Positions 1 to 11,100 of a stretch of 64,000 bases of DNA are shown one piece after another; positions within the stretch are counted from its first letter, which is position 1; each line of letters starts with the position of its first letter. Position numbers and translations under genes: made by a program. Source of the stretch: Debaryomyces hansenii CBS767 (Eukaryota > Ascomycota > Pichiomycetes > Serinales > Debaryomycetaceae); assembly GCF_000006445.2 (NCBI RefSeq), contig NC_006048.2, positions 1,054,001 to 1,118,000 on the forward strand, in the 5' to 3' direction. The notes under the pieces are model-generated. The model ran no database searches and was not told the origin of the DNA. It saw nothing but the letters and a program-made list of their open reading frames with translations.

Positions 1-1
1 A

Positions 2-766
2 TTGCTTGTCATTTTGTCGGGTGCCTCAGATAACTTCCCATTGAATGACTTTTACTGGATTAAGGCTGACACCTCGCTGATTTCGGGAGCACCAAAGATG
101 GCTGCATGGACATTCTGGGGTGTTTGTGAAGAAAACGACTACAGCAAGTGTACCCTGGGACCAGCATACCCTATTTCACCAAAGGACAACTTTGACACCA
201 CCAGTAATGTGCCAAAGGACTTTGTTGATAACAGAGGAACCTACTACTATTTATCCAGATTTTCTTTTGCATTTACTCTTGTGGCCGTTGGATTCACCGG
301 CATTGCGCTTATTATTGATGTGCTTGCATTCTGTTTCCTGATCATCGACAAGGTTGTTATTGCGTTTGTCTCGTTTGCGTTATTCTTCATTGCCGGTCTT
401 GCTGCTTTCCAGACCGCCGTTGTTGTTATGGCCAGAAATGCTTTCAACCAGGAAAGCATGAACCCAACCGTTGGTATCAAGTTGATGGCCATCACCTGGA
501 CCGCATTTGTTTGTATTTTGATTGTTTTCATCAACACTTGTTTTGCTAACATCTCCAACTCCTACAAGAAACATATGTCCAGAGTTAAAGAAAACCAAGG
601 TGCCGCCGCCGTTGTCCCTGATGTTAATCAACGTGACGACTCCTCTTTCACCAGAGCCAACGCTGGTGCAGTCGACCCAGAAACCAGAGAAGCTGACAAT
701 GGTGGCATCAGATTTTTCAAGATTAAGAGAAACAACCAAAAAATCTCTGACGATGAAAGCATCTAA
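2..766 (+). CDS. SUR7: SUR7-family eisosome membrane protein, 5' end missing
   Basis: This is the C-terminal part of a SUR7/PalI-family tetraspan protein of the plasma-membrane MCC/eisosome domain, which in yeasts shapes furrows and affects cell-wall and endocytosis organisation. The frame is already open at the window edge, so the start and first membrane segment lie upstream; the TTG at position 2 is not a credible start. Visible features are the family loop WTFWGVC followed by a second Cys (KC), with the FYWIKADTS and AYPISP motifs, then three hydrophobic segments at about residues 85-112, 118-145 and 163-185. A polar cytoplasmic tail ends in basic and acidic residues (KIKRNNQKISDDESI). 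The Cys pair matches the SUR7 claudin-like signature. SUR7 and FMP45 paralogues cannot be separated with certainty from this fragment. Confidence 0.88.
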   Translation: MLVILSGASDNFPLNDFYWIKADTSLISGAPKMAAWTFWGVCEENDYSKCTLGPAYPISPKDNFDTTSNVPKDFVDNRGTYYYLSRFSFAFTLVAVGFTGIALIIDVLAFCFLIIDKVVIAFVSFALFFIAGLAAFQTAVVVMARNAFNQESMNPTVGIKLMAITWTAFVCILIVFINTCFANISNSYKKHMSRVKENQGAAAVVPDVNQRDDSSFTRANAGAVDPETREADNGGIRFFKIKRNNQKISDDESI

Positions 767-1297
767 TCTTTTCAGATTCTACTAGTTAATACTTTCTTCC
801 TCCGATACCATTTCAGTTTACTTTTTCTATATAACTGACGATGAATTTTACTTTAATACTATTATCGCTTTTGTTCCCTTAATCTATTTAAAATCGCTCT
901 TGTTTTTATTTTTGTATTATTAATAAAGTCCCTAATCCTATTCTATCTGTTTCTCCCTGTAGCATTCTGACGTTTTGACGCCAGGCCCCATGTTCATACG
1001 CTTTGAAAGGCTGAAAGACTTGAATTGCTATTACGGCCTCCTATATATAAAATCGATGTTACCCACACGCACTCTAATTTTGGTTTTCCTGGTCCTATGA
1101 TTAACTATAATATATTTTTAGTGAATCCTTTTTCGATTTCGAATGAATCTGTATATGATTACTATCTGTTTGTTGGAATATTCGATTAGACTAATCGTTG
1201 TTTGAAAAAGTGAGGTTATTAGCAGGCATTTCGAGAAATATAGCAAACAAACATAAATAGTACTCCTGTAGCGGTTGACATTAAAATAACAGAAAGA
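767..1297. other. Intergenic: SUR7 3' end and kinase promoter
   Basis: AT-rich spacer of about 530 bases between two plus-strand genes. It holds the SUR7 3' UTR and the upstream region of the kinase gene, including a TATA-like tract near 1041 (CTATATATAAAA). I see no RNA gene and no ORF with coding character. Confidence 0.5.
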
Positions 1298-3664
1298 ATG
1301 CCAGCAGAAAAGGAAAAACAACACCATCATCATGGATTGAAACATATATTCAAAAAGGAACATAGTCCTGAGTCTCCGTCAGATTCCGGAAAGGAATCGG
1401 TCCACGGATCGCATATTGGGTTGTCGAAGCTTTTTCACCATAGTAGAGAGTCAAAGGCAGATACGCCTAGCGGGTCCAGCGGAGGGCGGATTTCGAGAAC
1501 ACCGTCTGTTCTTTCGATGAGGAGACATAGTTCGAACATGACGAGATCACACAGCAACATAGAAAACGAAAAGACCCCTAAGAAGTTGTCGAAGGCCGAG
1601 ACAATGGCTCATCTTCAGCACATGAATAAGAATAATGTGGCCAGAAGTGTACGACAGGCAAACGAATTGAGGTCAGGAACACCAGGAGGAGGCCGAGGAG
1701 GTGGATTGAACATCACACCGAACGCCAATAACAATCTGCAACACGAGAAGATCAAGTACAATCCGTTCGGAATTAACAAAAGTCCTTCGGCAGAACACCC
1801 CAGTACGAGTTTTTACTTGTCGGGTGGACCAGATGCTAACAGAGTGTTGAACAATCCGGTGGCTGATCCTAATGACTTTTTACCGGAGGAGTTGCAGCAG
1901 GACCACGTCAATCTTTTGGAGGATTTCGAGATCGATATGCAAAACAAAAAGTTGGGAGACGGGGGATCGTCGGACGTCCGTATTATCAATTCGGCCTGTA
2001 ACAAGAAGAACGTTTATGCATTGAAGAAGTTCACGTTGCTAGATAAGGAGAGCGATGAAGACTTTTATAAGCGGGCAATAAAGGAATATATTATTTCCAA
2101 GAAGGCTAGCAAGAGTAGACATGTGGTCGATACTATAATGATGGTGAGAATTCAATCCCAAGCAAATTTAACCAGAGGTTGGGGTATAATATTGGAGTTG
2201 TGCGGCGGCGGAGATCTATTCAACGCCATAGTGAAACTGGGGTGGAAGAGTTCGTCGTTGAACGAAAAATACTGTATTTTCAAACAAATAGCATACGGGG
2301 TTAAATTTTTACATGAAATGGGTATAGCCCACAAGGATTTAAAGCCAGAGAATGTTTTAATTGATGGTAACGGTATTGCAAAATTATGCGACTTTGGTGT
2401 TAGTGGCTATGGTAACGAGGTCCAAGGTGATTTGTCCTCGCCAGTTAAACTATCGACTGCTTATGTTGGGTCTCCGCCTTACTCTCCCCCAGAAGTTATG
2501 AAATTAAAGGAGGTGAGTAGTAGTGATATGAAAAAATGGGCATATGATCCATATAAGATGGATTGTTGGGCTCTTGGGATGTTACTTTTCTGCATTGTTT
2601 ATCGTGGTGTTCCGTTTTCGATGGCATCTACTAATGAACACGCTTATAGAGAATATAAATTTAATCACAGCCGTTATGCGGGCGACCATCCTAACTTTAA
2701 GCATAACCTAGAAGTTACTAAAGGACCTGGAAGTGAGTTCAAATGGGCTCAGCAATTTCACTCCACTGGTGCTGCTAGGGTTGCTTGGAAGCTATGTGAC
2801 CCGTCAGTCACGAACAGATACACGTTAGATTTATTATTTGCCGACCCGTGGTTTACTGAATTGGAAATGTGTATTTATGAACACCCAGACCAAGATGTAA
2901 ATCCAATTATTACTCCACCAGGTTCTTCAAACCCATCATCAGGTCAAACTTCCCGCGCGCCTTCTCGTAAGGCGACAATTGGTTCAAACTATGACAGTGA
3001 CGAATTTCATTCATCGTTTAGAAGTATGTTAGATTTGGGTGGCCAGAGCAATGAAACCAGTCCAAATGTAAACCAGAACTCAAAGTTCAATCACGAATAC
3101 GATTATCGTGACAGAGATGATGGTTCTATTCACTCGGCATCTTCAATTACGCAAACTCCTTTGAAACTTCATAGAGGCGATAGAATGAATTCATACGATC
3201 GCATGGACAACCATGAAGGATTTGAAGGCATGGACAACGACACATCATCAGAGTATTCAAATTCAAAACCTAGATCAATGTTAGATGTATCAAATGATGA
3301 TCCTGCTTTCAAAGATTCGCAGCAACCATCGAGTGCTAATTTGCCAGCGTTAAAAGAGGATGAAATCGAGACATTTGATAACATGAATAAACCACAAGAG
3401 AATATGTCTACTGCGTCATCGATTCTGTCGGCAAATCGGAAGAGTTGCGGAGACCAACCTGGTCCCAATGATAGTGAGAACAATGGAAATGGTGTAACTA
3501 AGAAGAAATCGCTACCTGAGCTTCATGTCAGACCCTTAAAAGGCAGTTCTCAGTTACATATCGATTCCAATGGCGTATGTGAACTCGGTTATAAGATTAA
3601 AAAGCACCACCATGTGGGAATAAGTAATGTTACCGTGTCAGGATCATTGTCTAGAAAACGATAA
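1298..3664 (+). CDS. HRK1: Ser/Thr kinase of the HAL4/SAT4-HRK1 (NPR1) family
   Basis: A fungal-specific Ser/Thr kinase of the NPR1/HAL family; in S. cerevisiae HRK1 and SAT4/HAL4 act on the Pma1 proton pump and on potassium and ion transport. The first ~205 residues are low complexity (His run HHHH, Ser-rich, RTPSVLSMRRHSS-type phosphosites). The kinase domain spans about 205-525: a glycine-rich loop (KLGDGGSSDVR), catalytic Lys in YALKKF, catalytic loop AHKDLKPEN near residue 345, DFG in LCDFGVSG, and an SPPYSPPEVM activation-segment end. HKD replaces HRD. A long polar tail with SQ/SP motifs follows. 788 residues fits the family, whose members are 600-800. The ATG at 1298 gives a complete N-terminus. 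CTG codon 314 (2237-2239) lies in VK-x-GWK, where relatives tend to have Ser. HRK1 rather than SAT4 is a best guess. Confidence 0.8.
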   Translation: MPAEKEKQHHHHGLKHIFKKEHSPESPSDSGKESVHGSHIGLSKLFHHSRESKADTPSGSSGGRISRTPSVLSMRRHSSNMTRSHSNIENEKTPKKLSKAETMAHLQHMNKNNVARSVRQANELRSGTPGGGRGGGLNITPNANNNLQHEKIKYNPFGINKSPSAEHPSTSFYLSGGPDANRVLNNPVADPNDFLPEELQQDHVNLLEDFEIDMQNKKLGDGGSSDVRIINSACNKKNVYALKKFTLLDKESDEDFYKRAIKEYIISKKASKSRHVVDTIMMVRIQSQANLTRGWGIILELCGGGDLFNAIVKLGWKSSSLNEKYCIFKQIAYGVKFLHEMGIAHKDLKPENVLIDGNGIAKLCDFGVSGYGNEVQGDLSSPVKLSTAYVGSPPYSPPEVMKLKEVSSSDMKKWAYDPYKMDCWALGMLLFCIVYRGVPFSMASTNEHAYREYKFNHSRYAGDHPNFKHNLEVTKGPGSEFKWAQQFHSTGAARVAWKLCDPSVTNRYTLDLLFADPWFTELEMCIYEHPDQDVNPIITPPGSSNPSSGQTSRAPSRKATIGSNYDSDEFHSSFRSMLDLGGQSNETSPNVNQNSKFNHEYDYRDRDDGSIHSASSITQTPLKLHRGDRMNSYDRMDNHEGFEGMDNDTSSEYSNSKPRSMLDVSNDDPAFKDSQQPSSANLPALKEDEIETFDNMNKPQENMSTASSILSANRKSCGDQPGPNDSENNGNGVTKKKSLPELHVRPLKGSSQLHIDSNGVCELGYKIKKHHHVGISNVTVSGSLSRKR

Positions 3665-3935
3665 ATATGGACAGCAGAGAGTAATTCTTTTCAGTTTTTT
3701 CATTTGGTTTTATATGAGTGTTTAAATAAAGTTAATAATAAATAAATTAGTTATGGATGATCTATCTCAGTTGTCAGATACTAAAACCAAATAAGTATTA
3801 GATCAGTAAATGGCTACAGGCTCAATGACATATAATAACGTAAATGTACATTTTTTTATATTAAACAGAAAACTATTTCATGACTTAAAAAAACCCAGAC
3901 TAAAAATTGATATAAAATTAATATTCAAGGTAAAC

Positions 3936-4642
3936 TTAAGCTTCTAAAGAAACTCTACCCTTTGGATTAGTAACCTTAACACCAAGCTTCTTAGCCTTAG
4001 CAACAATTTCAACTCTGTTTCTGGCAGAAACATTGTGGGAAATTTCAGCAGCGTAAGTCTTGGAGTGTAATAATAAAACATCCAAGTCCTTGAGGTTCTT
4101 AACTAAGAAAGCCTTGTGGCCAGATGGCATCATGTGTCTAGTCTTTCTGTTGGAACCGTAACCAATGTTTGGTTGTGAGATGGTACCTCTGAATCTTCTT
4201 CTGACACAAGAGTCAATACCCTTTTGCTTTCTCCAGTTTTCAGCGACACGGTCGTATCTGTCAGAGTGATGTCTCTTGAACTTCTTGGTGTGCTTTTTAA
4301 CAATCTTTGGGTGTGGAAGTGAAGCAGCCACTAGAATATGTTAGTACTTGGTTCTCAGGTTCTACGCTATGAACTCGTCTATTATCAAAACTATCTTCTG
4401 GCATCTGATCATCCATATCCATTCTTACTCCGATTGCTCTTCCATATTCATATTCCATATTTTCTATTTCATACTGGCAATTTTTCTCTTATTGTTCTAT
4501 TCATCGGCCATCCATCCATTTTTCATTATTTTTCATCTCAATTTCCATGTCTTCAGGTCTACATTCTTTCATTCTGATCCAGCCAGATAGTTCTGTCTAA
4601 TAAATCCATATTCATTCATAGGTTTTCATGTTTCAACATACT
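3936..4642 (-). CDS. RPL32: 60S ribosomal protein L32 (eL32), spliced; intron splits the ATG
   Basis: Ribosomal protein eL32 of the large subunit, 131 residues, near-full identity of pattern with yeast RPL32 ([52 protein letters not shown]). The last exon (4330-3936) starts with TG GCT GCT and no in-frame ATG lies just upstream in the genomic sequence. A GTATGT donor (4641-4636), a perfect TACTAAC branch (4346-4340) and a TAG acceptor (ending 4331) define a 311-base intron (4641-4331). The base before the donor (4642) is A, so splicing creates A|TG: the initiator codon is divided between exons. A start at GTG 4331 would be wrong. A Tbf1-like CCCTAA site lies upstream. Convergent with the HRK1 gene, divergent from FMP27. 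Confidence 0.93.
4331..4641 (-). other. RPL32 intron
   Basis: Spliceosomal intron of 311 bases with GTATGT donor at 4641-4636, TACTAAC branch point at 4346-4340 and TAG acceptor at 4333-4331, branch to acceptor 9 bases. It interrupts the start codon after the A. Pyrimidine-poor, rich in short open frames that are not genes. I see no C/D or H/ACA snoRNA boxes in it that I would defend. Confidence 0.9.
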
Positions 4643-5181
4643 TTTGTTAATGTGTGATAAGCTATATTAAGTGTAAATTGTCTTCCCTAATAAAAAATTT
4701 TCATATAAAATTTCTCAGTCTACCAGAGACGATACCAGAACATCAACAAAGATGGTATCGCCACGACATAAATTTGCAAAAAAATGAGATTATATCCATA
4801 TACAGGAACACCACCATCCGGTGGGGAGATGTGGGAACACAAAACGCCACGAGGTCTAAACCCTAAATAGGCGCACGCGGATTAGAGTTGGAAGCACATT
4901 TTAGGCAGACTTTTTTCCAGACAGGTTCGGCGGCAATAATGCCCAAAAAGGGTTTATGGCTACGGTGGGGCATGCTCATCGATGTCCAGCACAATTATAT
5001 TCGTTTACAGGTTACACTGGCATATTTTACGGGCTGTTCGCAGGTTGTGATGATTTACGTTTACGGTAGAAATTGCTGCCAAACAAACAAGAAAGAGCTG
5101 GCTTGATGTATTAAAGCGATATTGGAATATTTACATACAGAAAGAACCACTTGTTTTAATATTAGATACATCGTTTGACAT
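4643..5181. other. Divergent intergenic region RPL32/FMP27
   Basis: About 540 bases serving as the shared upstream region of minus-strand RPL32 and plus-strand FMP27. It contains the Tbf1-like site and a GC-richer stretch (GGCGCACGCGG near 4870, GGGTTTATGG near 4948). Short open frames here (for example 4888-5106) lack any conserved character. Confidence 0.5.
4853..4868. promoter_or_regulatory. Tbf1-like site (GGTCTAAACCCTAAAT) upstream of RPL32
   Basis: The CCCTAA core with flanking A-rich bases lies about 210 bases upstream of the RPL32 exon 1 end. In Candida albicans and relatives Tbf1, not Rap1, drives many ribosomal-protein genes through this kind of site (established for the clade). 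Assignment to RPL32 rather than to FMP27 on the other side is an inference. Confidence 0.5.
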
Positions 5182-8100
5182 ATGACCTTCGAAGCTATAC
5201 AGCTAACAAAAAGCGCTATGGTTGGCTTCGTGATGAACGATATATTGTATTATGGCGGGTTGGTATTGGGCGCTTGGGTGATTGGATGGTATCTAATATA
5301 TTTTGTGAGTGGGTTTCATTTGAAAACTATAGGAATAAATAACGGGATACTGTTCAATGGGATCAGCTACACCAACAAGAGGGTAAGCTTGACGCTCAGA
5401 ACATTCAGGATTCGGTTGTGGGGGAATACGAGAAAGATTGTGATGGATGATTTGGTGATAAAATTGCATAGTGCGGAAAAGTCCACGAAGAGGGCCAAAA
5501 AACCCGAGAAAGGGGACAATCTGGGCGATGGGACCATCGATTTGTCGATATTTCCGTCGAATTGTGCCGCCAGGGCTGTCGTGCGGTTCGTCCTTACACA
5601 TATACCAAGCGTTGACATTGGATTGAAGCATACAACCTTACTATACCCAGACTCCACGTCCACCACGATTGAGTACTTGCGGTTTATGTTGACTTCGAGA
5701 TACAGCAAGAAGTCGGCCAGCAATTTGAAGTTTTACACTACATTGGTGGTGAATGAGGTTGTGAACTCGAGCGAATCTGACAGTTTGAAGCTGGTGCCTC
5801 CAATGTCGTTGATGACATTGAAGTTGCAATTGAATTTGCAGATTAACATTGAAAAGGGAAACATTCATAATATCCAAGTGAGACTCTTCACCGATGAATT
5901 CAAGTGTGTTATATTCAGAAAGGCCAAGCTCTTCATCGATAGAATTAAGAGGGACATGGAATTCAGCGACAAGAGCAACGAGCCGGGAATCGAATTCACC
6001 CCTAAGACCAACGTCGAACCCCAAACCAATTATACAGAAGAGGAATCACTGGAGCAGGAAGATGCTGGCTCATCGAAGCATCCAACCAAGTTTGATAAAT
6101 TTATCAAGATTCGAAATAAACTATATCCGGTAATCAAGGAAATATCGTTCAATTTAGACAACTCAGAATTATTGGAGATTCCATTCGCTATCACAGACAA
6201 AGAAATGTCCTTCAGCGATTATTTTGATTATTCTTCTCGTAAGCGCTCCTTGGATTTGTTTTCAAAAAGCATTTCGTTCAATTATCTGAAATTAAATAAA
6301 ACGGCCGCAGGATTTCATGTTTTATTTGACTCTGAAGCAGACGACCCATTTCAAGTTAATACTTCTATTCAGTCTTTGAGAGTTAACTATTGCAAACATA
6401 CTAAGGAAAACAATCAAGAAACTTGTCAGAAGGATGAAGTATTGAATATTCCGAACTTTAATTACACCTACAAATCTAACGTTTTAGATTGTATGGTTCG
6501 AGACAAAGGCTTTAAAGACTGTGTGACTGAATTTGCTGCTACAGCTTGTAGCCCCATGATTGATCTAAGTACCGTACAATTAGCAACGTTCATATACAAT
6601 TGCGTATTAATAAAGAAGTATTTTACCTTAAAGCATTTAAAGAAGAGAAATAAAAAATTGAATCGTGAAATAATTAAGGAGCACACTAATGCTAACAATG
6701 ATACTCATATTGACAGTGATGATATAGACACAACTCAAGTAGAATCTGATAGTAATGATGCTGATAACCAAGAAAAATTATCTCGAACAAAATACAAACA
6801 TCAGTTGCTTAAACTTCTCGAAGAATATTTTCCAAGAGTTGATACAAAGTTTGTCATCGAGCAGCCCAGGTTTATAATAAAACATCACGACAAGACCACA
6901 AATAAAGCTCAAATATTAGACTTTTCATATTCGTTACTAAACATTCATACATTCACTACCCCAACACGAGACTACAACATAAATTGTCATACAATACATC
7001 CTTGTATTAATTACGTACAAAAATCTAACGTGACGTTACAAGATGAATACAATAAAGTAATCAAAAAAGAAATATTAAGTCTCAGGTCAATAAATTTCAA
7101 GCTTGATATCTTGAAAAACCTTGAAGTAAAATCTACTATAGCGATAAATGAACCTAGGGTAGATTTATCTCAATTGAATATAATTACTGGCATTAATGAT
7201 TTATTGCAAGATATCACATGTATGGCACAAGAACATTTGAATTCTGGATTAGTTAATTTAAATTTAAATGCGGCAATTATCAAACAAAGACTAATCTTTC
7301 CCGATAGTACTGAAGGATCCACAGCAGAATCGAAGCCACTAGAATATAAATTATTCAGATATTTACCAAATTGGTTTTTGGGCCTGGAAATAATTATTTC
7401 CAAACTAAGTTTCATTTTGGGATCCCGTTCAGTATTGATTGCTAAATATTACTTAGATGAAATTAATGGAGAAGGTTATAATGCAGATTATTTCTCTGAC
7501 AATCATAAATTAAGAAATGTGAGGTTCACTATTGACAACTTGAATTTGAACATAAGGAATAAGGTGTATGATCCAAAGCATATAAACTCCGATTCGGAAT
7601 CTACAGATACCTTAGCTGCAAATGAAAATGTAATCGAATTTTGGACCATTGATATGCAAATGAGCAAAATTCAATGTGCACTTCAACTTCTTTTGAATAA
7701 TTCAAATGATGAATACGAGGAATTCTTGAATTTGCCCATGACAGATATATTTGTCAGTGCAGTTAATTCTAACGGTATAAATGATTTAAAAATGGACGTA
7801 AACGTAGACGATGTGATAGGCGATTATGACAGGTACAAACTTTCTGTTCTCATTGGGGCGATATACTTAGTGAGAGAAGCCATATTAGCTCCCATAAAGT
7901 TGATCAAGAATAAGCTTAGGAATGACATGCAGAAGGTTGCTAGTAAAGCATCCACTCAGGTTGAATCACAGACAAGAAAGATTAGTGATTTTGCGGTCCT
8001 TAATTGCAAGATCAGAAGATCGAACTTTATAGTGCACTTGGATGACAATTATAAGATCAAATTACAATTATTTGATATAATTGCAAACGTTAATAAAGGA

Positions 8101-11100
8101 GTTATTATTTTGAATAATAAGTTCTTTAGAATACTTGCAGGTTCGCCATTTATAGCAGATCAATGGTGCAGAATTGCGTGTGTCGATGAACTTAGGATAG
8201 TTGTGAATGATCCTTCAATTGAGTCAAAAATTACTATTGCATCTGAGTCTATAAGGCTTATTCAACCACATGGGTTTATGGTATACAGATTGTTTGATAA
8301 TCTATCAATCACAATTAAGATTTTAAAGCACTTGATTAGCTGCTTAAAGAATGATCACCTTAAGCGAAAAAACATTGAACCAAAAGAGGGTAAGGCCATA
8401 AATTTCCCTCGTATACATATTACATCGAAGAAATTATCGTTCAATATGGAAGATGATCCATTTGAATGCGAGTTAAATATGATATATCAATTAGGATTAG
8501 TGGAACAACGGAAACGATTGGAACAAGTGGCTTTATTTGAAGCAAGAACTTCCGAAGCAAACCAAACCAAACATGACTTTACTTCAATTGAAATGGAAGA
8601 GAAGCTATACCATTTGAGAAAATCTATTTCAACATCTTGGATAAGAAAAATAAAGGTTTATAAGGCTAGATTGGGTGATGAGATTATTCAAAATAAAAAA
8701 TTTTTGTTTGGAAATGAAGCCTTATTACCAGTTGATAAGAATGAACAAATAATTGCATACATGAACCAAGCTCCTTTATTATCCGTGATTGTGTCTGGCT
8801 TTGATTTAAATATATCGAGAACAAAATTTGATTTGGATGAATTACCGCAGTTTATTCATGATATGGGACAGGGTGTACCTGTAGATACCCGTTATTCATT
8901 AATGATTCCAATGTTTATTAGCCTTCAGCTTTTGGAACTTCGTATGCATTTACGTGATTACCCACTTCCCTTATTGCGTGTCCCATATAACAAGGATAAG
9001 ACATCCAGTTTATCTATGGCTGGTCATTTAATCCTATCAGAGGCTTTGGTAAATGAAGCGGCACATTTGAGAAATTTACATATTCCTCTAGTACCAGATG
9101 TTAAAAACGTTGTAGGTGATAAGCATTATGCGTTAACAATAAACAAGTCTTTATCATCGGTCAAGCTATTTACGGACCTTAGTGTTAAGTTTTCGTCCCA
9201 AGAAGCAAGCAGATTTGTATGGGGTCAATCATATCAATTTGGAATACAACAAGTTCTGTTAAACTTTGATCAATTTTCAAAACCCCCAGTTGACCCATCT
9301 TTGAAGCTTGGATTTTGGGACAAGTTGAGATACATTATGCATGGAAAATTTAAAATTGAAACTGGGTCACATAACAGCTTGGAGGTAGCATTCAAAGGTT
9401 CTAGAGATCCTTATGATTTGTTCAACGTTTCATCGGGATTTGTATTAGCGTTTAATGACAACGTTTTGTGGACGGTTAATGAAAATGATGATTCTCAACT
9501 GTTTATGAAAGTTAAATCAGATAAAGTATTGTGGTATATTCCTAATTATTTAGCGACCCCGTTAGTTTCGTGGTCAAGGGATAGCTCAAAGTATATTTTC
9601 TTACCAAACTCGAAAAGCTTTATTTCATCATGTTTTGCTTACTTTTTGGAGGAAACGCCACATAACGATTTAGATGCTCAATTATCAAGGTCTCATATTC
9701 ACGAGAAGAAGGTAGTAAGCTTGAAAGGTGGTGTTAATTTTATCATTGGGTTTTTATTGCAAAGACATACTGGTTCTGGAATCACCTCTCGTGAATCTAA
9801 ACACCATTATGACGTTAAACTCTTCAATCCAGAATATACGAAAGAGGGCCATGACTCGTATGCTGGATTTAGAAGTGATCGGATTAACATGTCAATTTCT
9901 TTTCATGCTAATACGGAAAATAGTTATAATTGTATTCATTTGAGTCCTAATACTTTTAAGCAGTTTTTTAATTGGTGGACATTATTTGCAGGTAACATGA
10001 TGTTACCTATCAGGCGAGGTGACTTATTTGGTGATTCTAAAATGTCAATGAAGTTTTCTCAACATTTATTCACTAATAAATTCCAATTTAATTTTAAATC
10101 TTTATTTATCTCACATATTTATCGAGATGAAAATGTTGATGCAAACAATGATAAGATTGAATGTGTCGGAATTCGAGCAAAAATGGACGAATTTCTGGTT
10201 GACTTGCATCAAGTTAAAGAGCCCCGTATCATGATACACGAGGGGTTATCCAAGAATAAAAAGATAATGAAAATGAATTTCCGATTAGGTGAAGTGCATC
10301 TAACAGGAATAGATTTGAGGACAATCTATGCCACTTTTGATCAAAACATATATGCACATAGGATACAAAATGAGGATAGTAAATCTAAATTTTCTGTCTT
10401 TGATAATGATGCACAATGGTTTGATATTGAAGACTACGAAGAGGCTTTTATTCCTACTTTGAGGAAATCACGCAGGTCAATCAAAATAAATGCGTTAATG
10501 TACTCTAAGAGGTTTTCTTATTTAAGAGATACAACCAGTGAATCAGACGAGGTGATCGATACGCAAGAGGAGGATAATGCACATGGCTGCCTCCTAGGAT
10601 CAAAGAATATTTATCTCCTTCAAATAGAGCTTTTGAAAGATCGAATAAAGCAATTAGAGGAAAGAATAAAGATCAATAAAACCAAGCAGCTATCAAACGA
10701 ACAATTGTATAAAAGAATATCATTCTTAAAGAATGATATTCAAGAACAGGACACGAAACGCTTACAAAGAAAGGAGGAGAGCAGTAGTTCAACGGAGCCG
10801 AATTTTACTTCTATGTTCCATAACAAATTCGTTTTGGTCTGCATGTTTTTAAAATGGAATGTTCAAAATAGAAATTTATTATTCAAATATGTTCATTTTG
10901 TTCAATTAAAGGTTCAATTGAGAAAGTATCTTTCTTACGAGTCTATTAGGGCAATTCATAATATTATTGATCATAACATCGCTGAAACTGGTGGTGATGA
11001 GCTTTCTATTATTTCGGAAGCATTAAGTAAGATAAAACTGGAAAAATTAGCAAACGAAATTTCTAGAAAATCTGAATCGTCGCAACAAAGATTGAACAAC

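Noticed and set aside
4338..4590. ORFs of 79-80 codons on the plus strand
   Set aside because: They lie inside the RPL32 intron, antisense, and are Phe/His-rich by base composition.
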